A stretch of DNA of 64,000 nucleotides from positions 69,857-133,856 of the IMG/VR virus record IMGVR_UViG_3300030430_005376, one strand, 5' to 3'. Each line of letters opens with the position of its first letter. Position 1 is the stretch's first letter. The notes below the pieces were generated by a model, which did no database searches, was not told the DNA's origin, and saw only the letters and a list, made by a program, of their open reading frames with translations. The stretch comes from a virus. Positions 33,453 through 42,289 of the stretch are shown here, piece by piece. The position numbers were made by a program, and so were the translations under genes.

Positions 33453-34059
33453 CTTTATCCCATGTAAGAATCTCATTAAAGATTCTATCAATCCTGTCGG
33501 TCCTGTTAAAAAAATTATTTAACTCTCTCGGTCTTATAGTTTTGCCCTCTTGAAGTCCCATAAAAGCACCAGGAGTTGATGGTTCGCTAACCATGTCAAA
33601 ACAAATTAATTGAAAATCATCTTGAACAACTTGTGTGTTACCTTGAGACGAAGTTGAACCAACACCCCTAGAGCTAATTCCTAAAGTTACACCGCTCTCG
33701 ATGAGTGATTGAATAATCTTACCGCTAGGTGTATCTAAAACTTCAATTGTCCCATAAACATCGTCACCTTGCATGTAAGCTTCTCTAACAATGTGAGATG
33801 CATTCTTTAGTTCAATTACAGAAGAATCTGGGTGATCACACTCTCCTAGCGCTCTGTTTTCTCTTATCAATTTTTGATAGTTTTCAACTTCTCTTTGAAG
33901 AATTGATCTCGGGTAAACTCTTCCATTTTGATTTAGAGTGTTAGCTCTTTGAATTATGCCTTTAAGCATAATTTTTCCGTATTTTTCTCTATTTTCTTTG
34001 ATTATTTCTTTATCACAGGTGATGGGCAACCACTCTCTAAGAACTTTAAGCTCAGACAT
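33436..34059 (-). CDS. Prohead core protease (T4 gp21-like serine protease)
   Basis: 207 residues from the ATG with GGAG nine bases before it (an in-frame start 9 codons earlier would overlap the previous gene by 34 bases). Family U9/S80-type protease: His76 in 'LGECDHPDSS', and Ser129/Ser130 in 'GVTLGISSRGVGS', with 'LKGIIQRANTLNQNGRVYPR' near the N-terminus. Length is close to T4 gp21 (212). It cuts scaffold, capsid precursor and internal proteins after (I/L)xE in T4. The many candidate sites of that form in this window's small proteins are thus meaningful. Confidence 0.92.
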   Translation of the reverse strand: MSELKVLREWLPITCDKEIIKENREKYGKIMLKGIIQRANTLNQNGRVYPRSILQREVENYQKLIRENRALGECDHPDSSVIELKNASHIVREAYMQGDDVYGTIEVLDTPSGKIIQSLIESGVTLGISSRGVGSTSSQGNTQVVQDDFQLICFDMVSEPSTPGAFMGLQEGKTIRPRELNNFFNRTDRIDRIFNEILTWDKDEQSK

Positions 34060-34915
34060 TTTCTTTCTCCGCACTCTTAAGCTCATTAATAAGCTTAGTA
34101 ATTGTTAAAAACTTAACTATTGACTCATCGTTTACATCTTGATTCTCTAATTTTTGTATCGAATTTCTAACTCTATCAACTTTCTCTATGAGTATCTTAT
34201 TGCTCTCATTTTCTTCAAAATTTTCCAACAAATCTAACGCAACTTGTCTTTTTTCTGCAAGGTAACTTGTCAGATATTCATCATTTTGAGATGAATAAAA
34301 AACATAATTGCTGATGATTTCTCTTTCTGAGTTTGATAAATTAGAATATTTGCTATTAATTTTCTCAGTCATAAGTTTTAAAATTAGCTTATCTGATTTT
34401 GAAGCATCGAGCTCGCGCTGCATGTCGTTCACGGTTTTTGTGGATTTTTCAGTAAGTAAATTTTCTCCAACTTTCTTCTCAAATTCAATCAACCTACCAA
34501 GATCAGGTGATTCTTTGCGCCACTCGTTAATGACTATTTGAATTGATCCGAGTTGTCTGTAGTTTGGAATGTTTTGATAGAAAAAATCTTTTCTGTTAAT
34601 TTTATAGTTTATATCTCTAATCAGTTTTGATTTTTCTATTGAAAGCTTTTTAGTATCAATTTTTCTAGCAGCTCTTTTAGCTTCAGTGAGCACTGACGCA
34701 ACTATGTGTGTGTCGCTTACAGTTGCATTTGCGAGAGCGTTAAAAAGTCTAAACTCTTTGTGAAGTTCACTACCTTTAGCAAAGTGTTTTTCAATTAATT
34801 TAGTACCTACGCGGGCGTCGCTTTTTCTTCCTTCGACTATGCAACTAGTAATGTGCTGTATTAATAGTTCGTACACTAAGCCTACGTTTCTTTTTTTATT
34901 GTGTTTGATGCTCAT
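34052..34915 (-). CDS. Head/core protein between portal and protease, 287 residues
   Basis: An almost wholly helical, highly charged protein that starts basic ('MSIKHNKKRNVGLVYELLIQ') and holds long heptad-like segments up to the end. It overlaps the portal stop by 4 bases and the protease ATG by 8. In T4 the small core proteins gp67 and gp68 are encoded in this place, but this one is about twice as long. I know of similar proteins in marine T4-like phages only from memory and without function. A prohead core or portal-associated role is inferred. Confidence 0.7.
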   Translation of the reverse strand: MSIKHNKKRNVGLVYELLIQHITSCIVEGRKSDARVGTKLIEKHFAKGSELHKEFRLFNALANATVSDTHIVASVLTEAKRAARKIDTKKLSIEKSKLIRDINYKINRKDFFYQNIPNYRQLGSIQIVINEWRKESPDLGRLIEFEKKVGENLLTEKSTKTVNDMQRELDASKSDKLILKLMTEKINSKYSNLSNSEREIISNYVFYSSQNDEYLTSYLAEKRQVALDLLENFEENESNKILIEKVDRVRNSIQKLENQDVNDESIVKFLTITKLINELKSAEKENV

Positions 34916-36882
34916 TTTTCCTCCTCTGATGAATTAATCTCAGAGATAACTCCTGTATAACTTTTAGGTTTTCCATAGACATTATCAAGCCTAGAGAGTG
35001 TTGATTTAATACTGTTAGTCATCTTAGTATTTTGAATAATTTTGTTATCCAAATACTCATCTATATTTATATCTTCAAACTTAAGGTTTCCTGCAGATTT
35101 TAAATTATCCATCTCTCGAGGAATACCTGTTACGTCATTTTGTCTTCGAGAGCCTGCGTCTCTTCTCAGAGAAGTAAAATCTTCAGCAAAATTAGCGTCT
35201 GATTTTCTCTGACGCTTTCTCCTTTTTTCTTCATACTCGTGTCTAAGCTCTTCTCTCTTTTCGTCGTCTGTTAGTTCATCTTTCTCGTCATCTTCAGAGA
35301 GGATAGAAGTTATGCTATCAATTTTGTTTTTGACCCGAATCGGAACATTTACATCTTCAACTGAGTCAGATTCCGAGAGACCTGCGTCTCCTTCCGGAGG
35401 TGTTATACCTAAGTCTATAGACTGTTCAATCTCTGCGCCTCCGCCACCCGGGAGGGGATCAGAAGGTCCTTCAGCTTGCGTAATCTGAGTTGACTCAATT
35501 TCAAGTTCAGAAATTTTGTCAAGTTTCTGTCCTTTCTTAATTAATCTAATCGCATCATCTGTGAGCCTGAGAATGTTTTTCTGAACCCAACTTTTATCAA
35601 CAAGCCCTGGTGTTTGCAGTGCAGCCCCAGCTGTTTCAAATTTTGATCTAAAAAGCTCTAATTTTTGTTGTTGAGCAATTGTTGAAGGGTTAGACAAAGA
35701 CAATGTGAAATCAAGCAAATCAGTGTCAGTAAATCCGTGACAGTATAAGTGAATAATTGCTATTTTGTTCATCTCTGCGATAACAGTTCTCTGAATTCTT
35801 GAAATAGTTCTTGAGAATCTTATATCTTCCATAGAGAGAGTTGCCTTAGCACCAAGACCTTCATCATAACCTAAGTACGCTTTTGGTATTTTGAGGGCTG
35901 CAAAAAGTTTTTTCTGTATGTATTCAACATCGTTAGTTTCGCCTGCAACTGTGCCACCCGCAAGTGTAACAATATCTGTGCCTGACTCAGAACCTCTAAC
36001 TGGAATAAAATAATCTTCATCGACAGACAGCGGATTGTATCTTAAATCTACCTTACCTGTGTTTTGGTCCGTAATTGATGCCCTCTTCAATGAAGACTGT
36101 GCACGCTCCATGTATGCAGGAATTTCTTCAGGTGGCACATTACCTACATCGATCTTGAAAACTCTTCTTTCTGGCGCTCTAACAATTCTGTAAACAAGCA
36201 TCGCGTCTTCTAATAAGATTAACTGGCGCCAAATTCTTCTTGCAGGTTCTAAAACAGAAGACCCATATGGGATAAAGGCATCGTTACCTAAAAGACGCAT
36301 GTGTGAAATCTGCCAATTTTCTAAAACTTGATTACCTTGTGTCACCCATCTGAAGCGTACTGCCATCGGGTCCTTTGGATCAAAACCTTCTTCTCTTTCA
36401 ACTTCAGAAATAGGAAGAGGATAGGCGTTTATGACACCAAGTTCTGGACTTACATCGTTAAACAGAAAGTGATCTCCATACTTGCACAAATTTCTGACCC
36501 AACTAGTCATGTTAAATTCTACATTTAGTGTGTCATAAAATAAGTCATCTAGTAATTTTTTAATCTTCACATTATCTGAGTGAATATGAAGAACTCTCCC
36601 ATTCTCATCTGCAGAAGCAGTTTCTTCGGCGTATATATCGAGAGCACTACCAACCTCAGGAGTGTACTCCATTTCTGAGAAATCCGAATATCTCGCCATT
36701 CTATCATAAGTTCCATAAGCCGACATAGCGTTGCTGTAGACTTTGCTCTGATTCTTTCTAAACATTTCAAATGCTGATGAAGTATACTTGTCATCTGGAT
36801 TTATAATGTTTCTTTTGACAACAGGCCCAGAACGAAAAAGCCTAGTAAGCCGCTGAAATATGTTTGATCTACTCTCTGCCAT
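34912..36882 (-). CDS. Portal protein (T4 gp20-like)
   Basis: A 656-residue portal that forms the dodecameric DNA gate. Residues 40-420 contain the gp20 pattern: 'ALDIYAEETASADENG', 'GDHFLFNDVSPELGVINAYP', 'LEDAMLVYRIVRAPERRVF' and 'MEDIRFSRTISRIQRTVIAE'. The last 200 residues are polar and charged ('EEKRRKRQRKSD'), more than in T4 gp20 (524 residues). It lies 9 bases after the terminase gene and overlaps the next gene by 4. Confidence 0.93.
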   Translation of the reverse strand: MAESRSNIFQRLTRLFRSGPVVKRNIINPDDKYTSSAFEMFRKNQSKVYSNAMSAYGTYDRMARYSDFSEMEYTPEVGSALDIYAEETASADENGRVLHIHSDNVKIKKLLDDLFYDTLNVEFNMTSWVRNLCKYGDHFLFNDVSPELGVINAYPLPISEVEREEGFDPKDPMAVRFRWVTQGNQVLENWQISHMRLLGNDAFIPYGSSVLEPARRIWRQLILLEDAMLVYRIVRAPERRVFKIDVGNVPPEEIPAYMERAQSSLKRASITDQNTGKVDLRYNPLSVDEDYFIPVRGSESGTDIVTLAGGTVAGETNDVEYIQKKLFAALKIPKAYLGYDEGLGAKATLSMEDIRFSRTISRIQRTVIAEMNKIAIIHLYCHGFTDTDLLDFTLSLSNPSTIAQQQKLELFRSKFETAGAALQTPGLVDKSWVQKNILRLTDDAIRLIKKGQKLDKISELEIESTQITQAEGPSDPLPGGGGAEIEQSIDLGITPPEGDAGLSESDSVEDVNVPIRVKNKIDSITSILSEDDEKDELTDDEKREELRHEYEEKRRKRQRKSDANFAEDFTSLRRDAGSRRQNDVTGIPREMDNLKSAGNLKFEDINIDEYLDNKIIQNTKMTNSIKSTLSRLDNVYGKPKSYTGVISEINSSEEEK

Positions 36883-36891
36883 TAAAATTTC

Positions 36892-38517
36892 CTACTTTAT
36901 TACCCACATGTAATCTTGAGGTATTATACTTCGATTTTTTGTTTTATTTAGGTCTTGCTTCACGTTACTGCCTACACTAGAGTTCTTCCCGCTATAAACT
37001 CCTGTAGGAGAAAAAACCTGATCAGGTGTATCGTTGTAATTTCTTTGATTTTTTGATATTGCGTTTAGCATTGCTTCATTTAGTCCAGAATTTGATTTTG
37101 CGTACTCTGAAGCGCCGTCGTACAACCACGACCCTATTGCTAAACTCATAACTAGGTCGTCATTGAAACCTGATCTTGCTTGCGCTCGACCTGTATTCCA
37201 AGTAAAGACTTTTAATTCTTCATAGAATCTTGAAGAATAAGACATAAGTGTTCTGTTTCTCAGAACTTCTTCCAGTTTAGCAAGAATTGTAGCACGAGAC
37301 TTACCAGAAGTTGTAAACCCGCCGACGTCGGCAGAGGCTGGTGGGACGTAATCACCTAAATACGCTTGTTTCTTTCTTCTATAGTATATTTTTGGATACT
37401 GTAGTTCTTGCAACTTTAGTATAGTTGCGTAACCATAGCTGTTGTTCTCTGGACAAACAAGTGCTTTGTTGTATTTCAATCCAAATTCATTTATAAGCTC
37501 AGCAAAAGTATCGGGTCTAATCTTACCTTTGTATTCAGCTACAATTTCACTTTTTGTCGTATCTATGATATGGAAAGTTGAGTAATCCTTTGAGTCACCT
37601 CTCGATACATCTGCAGATAAGATATACTCGTGTGAACTCATTGGGTATTTCCATATCCAGACATTTCTATCAAGCCCAGCTCTTTCTACAGGTTTTTCAA
37701 CGCAACTTCGAAGCCATTCTAGTGTGTTATTATCAAGAAAAGTTTCGCCGCTCGTAGCGAAATCGCACAAGTATTCTTGAGCAATCTGTCGCTTGTTCAT
37801 ATTTCGAGTTGTCTTCTCAAACCAGTCGTCGTCTCTCTCCGGATGAACATTCCAGGGTAGGTTTATTGCGTTAAATTCATTCAATCCTGCTTCTGCGTCG
37901 ACATACAATTTATGATACTGGCCTCCGACACCGTTGGGGGTTGACAAAATTATAACTCTACCGCCAGTAGAAATAGTCGGATATATACCAGTCCATATGG
38001 TGTCAAAGTTTCTAACAAAAGCAGCCTCATCAACAATTAGCAGAGAAAGTGCTTCAGATCTACCTGCGTCTTCTGATGTTGGTACGGCTTTTATTTCTGA
38101 TCCGTGGCTAAATCTAATTTTTTGCTTATTGTTTTCAACTATCTCTGGTAACAACAGCCACTTTGGAAGTGCTCTTATCATAGTCTTTACTTTTGTGATA
38201 AAGTTTTGTGCAACTGTCAGTTTAGTTGCAATGATAAGAATGTTCTTCTCTTTTTGAAAGATAGCCATCCAAACAGCGTATGCAGCTACCAAAGTTGATA
38301 AGCCTAACTGTCTAGACTTTAATATAATATTAAATCTGTGTTCTAGAAATTCTTCGACACAATCATCCTGAAAAGGATAAGTGTCAAAAGAAATAAGCCC
38401 TCTTACAGGATGTTGTATTTTCAAGTAATTCTTAAAGAAATAGTTAGGATCTTTGCCGCATTTGATTATTTCTTTTACTTGGAGCTGTTTGTTGTATTTC
38501 GCCATAGCAAAATACAT
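36892..38517 (-). CDS. terL: Terminase large subunit (T4 gp17-like)
   Basis: 541 residues, the ATP-driven DNA packaging motor with nuclease domain. Walker A is 'SRQLGLST' (68-75), with Leu in the usual Lys place; Walker B 'LLIVDEAAF' (159-167) and motif III 'RVIILSTPNGVGG' follow. The nuclease domain has 'ILSADVSRGDSKDY' (first Asp), 'VCPENNSYGYATI' and 'GFNDDLVMSLAI' (last Asp). Length is close to T4 gp17 (610). The start could also be the ATG at residue 5, as neither has a strong ribosome site. Confidence 0.95.
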   Translation of the reverse strand: MYFAMAKYNKQLQVKEIIKCGKDPNYFFKNYLKIQHPVRGLISFDTYPFQDDCVEEFLEHRFNIILKSRQLGLSTLVAAYAVWMAIFQKEKNILIIATKLTVAQNFITKVKTMIRALPKWLLLPEIVENNKQKIRFSHGSEIKAVPTSEDAGRSEALSLLIVDEAAFVRNFDTIWTGIYPTISTGGRVIILSTPNGVGGQYHKLYVDAEAGLNEFNAINLPWNVHPERDDDWFEKTTRNMNKRQIAQEYLCDFATSGETFLDNNTLEWLRSCVEKPVERAGLDRNVWIWKYPMSSHEYILSADVSRGDSKDYSTFHIIDTTKSEIVAEYKGKIRPDTFAELINEFGLKYNKALVCPENNSYGYATILKLQELQYPKIYYRRKKQAYLGDYVPPASADVGGFTTSGKSRATILAKLEEVLRNRTLMSYSSRFYEELKVFTWNTGRAQARSGFNDDLVMSLAIGSWLYDGASEYAKSNSGLNEAMLNAISKNQRNYNDTPDQVFSPTGVYSGKNSSVGSNVKQDLNKTKNRSIIPQDYMWVIK

Positions 38518-38527
38518 AGGTCTTAAG

Positions 38528-38908
38528 TCAGCTTATTTCAAATATATGGACCTGTCTTACAAGAGCTGTACCCTTGTCAGAGTAAATGTTCATGTTAATT
38601 AGCTCAACAGACGTATCGCTTGACACTTTTTTAGTCTTCAGAGCTCTGCCAGCCATTGCCTTGAAATCTTTTTTAATTCTCTTCAAGCATTCATTTGTAA
38701 GCTTTTGAAGCTCGGACTCAGATTCTTTGGCAGCAACTTGCATGTTAGAACGTGTCAGTAGGTTTACGACTGACATTGAAGTCATCTGCATTCTATCTTC
38801 ACCTACTATCTGAACTGAGCATTTCATAAAACCAGGCTGTGCTTCATAAGTCTGACCAAATGTGTCATTAATAACAGTGCTTAATGTATTGTAGTCTTGA
38901 AAGTTCAT
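38528..38908 (-). CDS. Unknown 126-residue protein upstream of terminase
   Basis: A mixed alpha/beta protein with 'YNTLSTVINDTFGQTYEAQP', 'CSVQIVGEDRMQMTSMSVVN' and a basic helix 'LKRIKKDFKAMAGRALKTKK'. It stands 10 bases before the large terminase gene, where the small terminase subunit is found in T4. No helix-turn-helix or coiled-coil ring pattern typical of small terminases is visible, so that role is only possible by place. It overlaps the zinc-finger gene by 4 bases. Confidence 0.65.
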   Translation of the reverse strand: MNFQDYNTLSTVINDTFGQTYEAQPGFMKCSVQIVGEDRMQMTSMSVVNLLTRSNMQVAAKESESELQKLTNECLKRIKKDFKAMAGRALKTKKVSSDTSVELINMNIYSDKGTALVRQVHIFEIS

Positions 38909-39174
38909 TTAACTCTCCCTTTAGTAGTAATTAGACGTTTCCTTCTATTTATGTACTTATTGACATCAACTTTTTTTGGACGCCAACCTTTTTTCCATTT
39001 TTCTTTTCTAGATTCTGCAAATTCTAAATAACACTCGTGGCAGCAAAAGTACTCAGAATTAAGCAGAAAGTCTTCTTGGCTTTTTAACATAAAACCACAT
39101 AAGTCACAAAAGAACTTATCACCTGCAGCCTTCTGGGTATCTCTGTTTGTCTTTATGCTATACGTTTTTAACAT
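38905..39174 (-). CDS. Zinc-ribbon protein, 89 residues
   Basis: Cys pairs 'FFCDLCGF' (near 21-27) and 'YFCCHECYLEF' (near 43-53) form a four-Cys zinc site of FCS/MYM-like type. A basic tail follows ('RKEKWKKGWRPKKVDVNKYI', 'RRKRLITTKGR'), which suggests nucleic acid binding. It overlaps the end of the Mre11-Rad50 gene by 17 bases and the next gene by 4. Possible roles are in packaging or late transcription, but nothing shows which. Confidence 0.68.
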   Translation of the reverse strand: MLKTYSIKTNRDTQKAAGDKFFCDLCGFMLKSQEDFLLNSEYFCCHECYLEFAESRKEKWKKGWRPKKVDVNKYINRRKRLITTKGRVK

Positions 39175-42100
39175 GTGAATCTACGCCTGTTTTAGTAATT
39201 TCTATTGTATTGTCAACAATGTCTTTGATTGCGTCAATATGGGATATAATGATGATGTTTTTAAACCACTTTTTAAGTGACTGTAATAGTCTACCGCAAG
39301 CTTCTAGATTTGTTTCATCTAGAGATCCAAACCCTTCGTCAATTATCAACATAGAAGATTTAGGCAAAGAAGAAACGTTAATAAGCGCTACTCTAATTGC
39401 TAAAGAAGAGATCATTTTTTCCATGCCTGACGCTAACTCAATGATTCTCTTTGAATCACCATAGTCAATAAACACGTCCATGGCGTTTGACTCAAGATCA
39501 GCTTCTAAGACAACTGTGAATGGTACGACTCCCTTTAAAATTTTTGCAATCTCTCTGTTGATTTTAGGCAACAAAGAATTGATTATTTGAACCGGAATAC
39601 CCCGCTTAGAAGTTGCTTGTATGAACAAGTCTTGAACTTTTAGTTGTGTGTTTAAAGTGTCAAACTTTTCTTTTGATTTCTCTGACTGCTCTATTGAAAG
39701 CCTCGCACCTTCGACTATTTTAATTTTGCTAATTCTTTTTTCGTCATTTTCTTTTAGAGATCTCTTTTTTGAGTCTAAAAGACGTGCTACACCAGAAGTG
39801 TCGCTGTCTTTATCTTGCCCTTCGTACTTTTGCTTAAGATCGCTGTACTCTCTTTCTAATTTCAAGAGATCGTTTTTGTGATTGGAAATATCATTGTTTA
39901 AAGATTGTATTTCAACTCGATTCTCTGAAATGCTGGAAATTAGTTTTGACTTTTTTTGGATGATGGCGTTATACTTTTCTATTTTCTCACTGTACTTTTC
40001 TTTCTCTATTTTTCGCCAAGAAGATTTTAAGTCAGATACATTTGTACTAAGCTGATTTACTTTTTCTCTCTTAGATTCGATCCTAGCCTTATCCTTGTGA
40101 GAATCTTTTATAAATTTGCAAGTAGGGAACTCATCGCCGCAGGGTACCTCTAAGAGCTTCTTTATTGACTTTTCCATGGCATTGAGCTCAGTATTTTCTG
40201 CCTTTAGGTGTCCCTCAAGCTTCCATAAGGTTTGCACTAGTTCTTTTGCAGCATCATTTTTAAGCTTTACTTCCTCTATGTCAAAAGAATCTACAAAGTC
40301 TTCGATTTTTTTAATTTTTGTTTCTGACTCAAAAATTGCATCTTTAAGAATATCTAGGCTTTCTTGCTCATCATCAATTTTCTCTCTTACAGAGTTAACT
40401 TTTCTTTCTGCACTTTCAAGATCAGTCATTGTTACAAAATTAGAGCCTGACTTTTCAAGAACTTCTTTAGTTAGTCTTTCAACATCTTTTTGCAAGTCTT
40501 CTCTTTCTTCATTAATCTTGTCTAGAAGATTCTGACTAGTGTTCATTTTTCTTTTTAGATCACTTATTTTTTTGTTCCAGCTAGTTTCTGGGGCAAACCT
40601 TTTTAATTCTGCCCTGAGTTCTGCAGTTTGTTTTTTAGCGTGATCGTTCATTAATTCAAAGACACTCATGTCTAGAAAGCTAGAAAGAATATTTTTTCTT
40701 GCTGTCGCTTTTTCTTTGATAAAGACATTCATCTCACCTTGTGATGCAAGACCTGTCATTTGAAATTCTTCAGAAGTACCAATCATAGATCTCAATATCT
40801 TTTCTGATTCTCTGCGCTGCTCTTCTGTTTTATCCTCAACTATGTTTCCTGCGTCATCAATTCTGTAAATGCTTAGATTAGTAGGTGCCCACACATTGTT
40901 TTTTGTGACTTTCTTTTTTGTTTCTCTTACTATTCTAAAAAGCGTTCCGTTTACAGATATGTCTATTTCTGTTCTACAGAAATTTTTTCTAGAGTTAATG
41001 ATGTGAATATTTTTTATAGCGCCTCTATCAGAAGAATTGAAAAGACCGTATGCTATGGTGCCGATTATTGAAGATTTTCCTCGAGCATTTTTTCCAAATA
41101 TACCTGTAATACCTGGAAGTTTATCTAGATTTATTTCATTGTCTTCACCGTAACAAAAAGTGTTATCAAACTTTATTTTATTGACACCCCACTTAATGTT
41201 TCTCAAGTCAACATTTTCTTGAGTAACTTCTGATAAGTAAGCTGAAGTCGTATTGTCAAGCTCGCACCACTCTTCTTCTAAAATATTGCTTCCAGCATAA
41301 TACTGACGCATCAATTCTTTTAGTACTTTAGGGTCTCTCAAGTTCAAAGTTGTGACTTCATTTTCTTTAATCATGTCAGAAGAAAATGAATTGTCTATCT
41401 TAAAGACTACCTCTGTAGCATTTTTTGATTTTTTAAGAGCTTTTTGAAGAGATTTTGTTTGTGCTGGCGTGATGTAGTCATTGACAGCACTTATTCTAAA
41501 TCTTGACATTCTTGGGTGTGCTGAACATGCTCTGACAGTTTTCTCAACATCGCCTTTCCACTCAACAGTCACAAACTTGTAATCGTTCTTTACAGGATAA
41601 AATTCTACATCAAAATCGTCTTTGGATCTTATGTCCCACACTAAAAATCCTTTTTCTTCATCTTCTCCGTAGTTTTGTTGAATGGTGCTGCCGCAGTAAG
41701 CGACTGTAGATTTTTGATTTAAAAACTGTCTTTTGTGTATATCACCTAACAAACCAAAGTCAAATGCATCAAAAAAGCTGACAGGGACTTCTCCATCAAG
41801 AACCCAGTCAATGTCTGTTAAGGATCCTGTTACTGCTCCATGATACAGAGCTATAGATACATTTTTTCCTGGTTTGACTTTGCTCCAGTTTTCTTCATCG
41901 AAACAAGAAAAGACACACCAGTCAAAACCTGGTATGCCTGTCGGATAAACACCTGAATCTTTGTACAGAAATATCCTATCGTTATTTATTGCTTCAATAA
42001 TAGGGGTAACTGCGTCCTGCCTATCTTTATTATGAATAAGTCCGTCGTGATTTCCAAGAATAACATGAGTAGGCGCAATCGATGCCATTTCATTAAACCA

Positions 42101-42289
42101 CCACACTAAGTTTTCTACTAGTTCTGGTGATATACCTTGGGTCTTTGAATGTACAATGTCTCCACCGACGTATATGACATCAGGTTTAATTTTTTTTGCT
42201 TGCTTAAAAAGGTCTTTAAAAGCTAAAACATATTCTTGATGTCTGGATAAGCCTCGCCAGTGAACATCAGCGATATGAAGTATTTTCAT
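39158..42289 (-). CDS. Single-chain Mre11-Rad50 (SbcD-SbcC; T4 gp47-gp46) recombination nuclease
   Basis: A 1043-residue fusion. Residues 1-350 are an Mre11-type metallophosphoesterase: 'HIADVHW' (5-11), 'GGDIVH' (42-47), 'LGNHDG' (78-83), 'LYHGAV' (148-153) and 'LGDIHKRQ' (181-188). Residues 365-1043 are a Rad50-type ATPase: Walker A 'GIFGKNARGKSS' (396-407), two long coiled coils around a Cys pair in 'VPCGDEFPTCKF' (a hook-like turn), a signature region 'LASGMEKMISSLAIR', and Walker B 'LIIDEG' at about 981-986. In T4 and most bacteria these are two genes. The enzyme processes DNA ends for recombination-dependent replication. Confidence 0.93.
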   Translation of the reverse strand: MKILHIADVHWRGLSRHQEYVLAFKDLFKQAKKIKPDVIYVGGDIVHSKTQGISPELVENLVWWFNEMASIAPTHVILGNHDGLIHNKDRQDAVTPIIEAINNDRIFLYKDSGVYPTGIPGFDWCVFSCFDEENWSKVKPGKNVSIALYHGAVTGSLTDIDWVLDGEVPVSFFDAFDFGLLGDIHKRQFLNQKSTVAYCGSTIQQNYGEDEEKGFLVWDIRSKDDFDVEFYPVKNDYKFVTVEWKGDVEKTVRACSAHPRMSRFRISAVNDYITPAQTKSLQKALKKSKNATEVVFKIDNSFSSDMIKENEVTTLNLRDPKVLKELMRQYYAGSNILEEEWCELDNTTSAYLSEVTQENVDLRNIKWGVNKIKFDNTFCYGEDNEINLDKLPGITGIFGKNARGKSSIIGTIAYGLFNSSDRGAIKNIHIINSRKNFCRTEIDISVNGTLFRIVRETKKKVTKNNVWAPTNLSIYRIDDAGNIVEDKTEEQRRESEKILRSMIGTSEEFQMTGLASQGEMNVFIKEKATARKNILSSFLDMSVFELMNDHAKKQTAELRAELKRFAPETSWNKKISDLKRKMNTSQNLLDKINEEREDLQKDVERLTKEVLEKSGSNFVTMTDLESAERKVNSVREKIDDEQESLDILKDAIFESETKIKKIEDFVDSFDIEEVKLKNDAAKELVQTLWKLEGHLKAENTELNAMEKSIKKLLEVPCGDEFPTCKFIKDSHKDKARIESKREKVNQLSTNVSDLKSSWRKIEKEKYSEKIEKYNAIIQKKSKLISSISENRVEIQSLNNDISNHKNDLLKLEREYSDLKQKYEGQDKDSDTSGVARLLDSKKRSLKENDEKRISKIKIVEGARLSIEQSEKSKEKFDTLNTQLKVQDLFIQATSKRGIPVQIINSLLPKINREIAKILKGVVPFTVVLEADLESNAMDVFIDYGDSKRIIELASGMEKMISSLAIRVALINVSSLPKSSMLIIDEGFGSLDETNLEACGRLLQSLKKWFKNIIIISHIDAIKDIVDNTIEITKTGVDSHVKNV

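Noticed and set aside
36892-38517. Large terminase Walker A with Leu instead of Lys, as a sign of an inactive motor
   Set aside because: All other motor and nuclease motifs are intact, and as I recall related marine phage terminases also have RQLG(I/L)ST, so it is probably a family feature.
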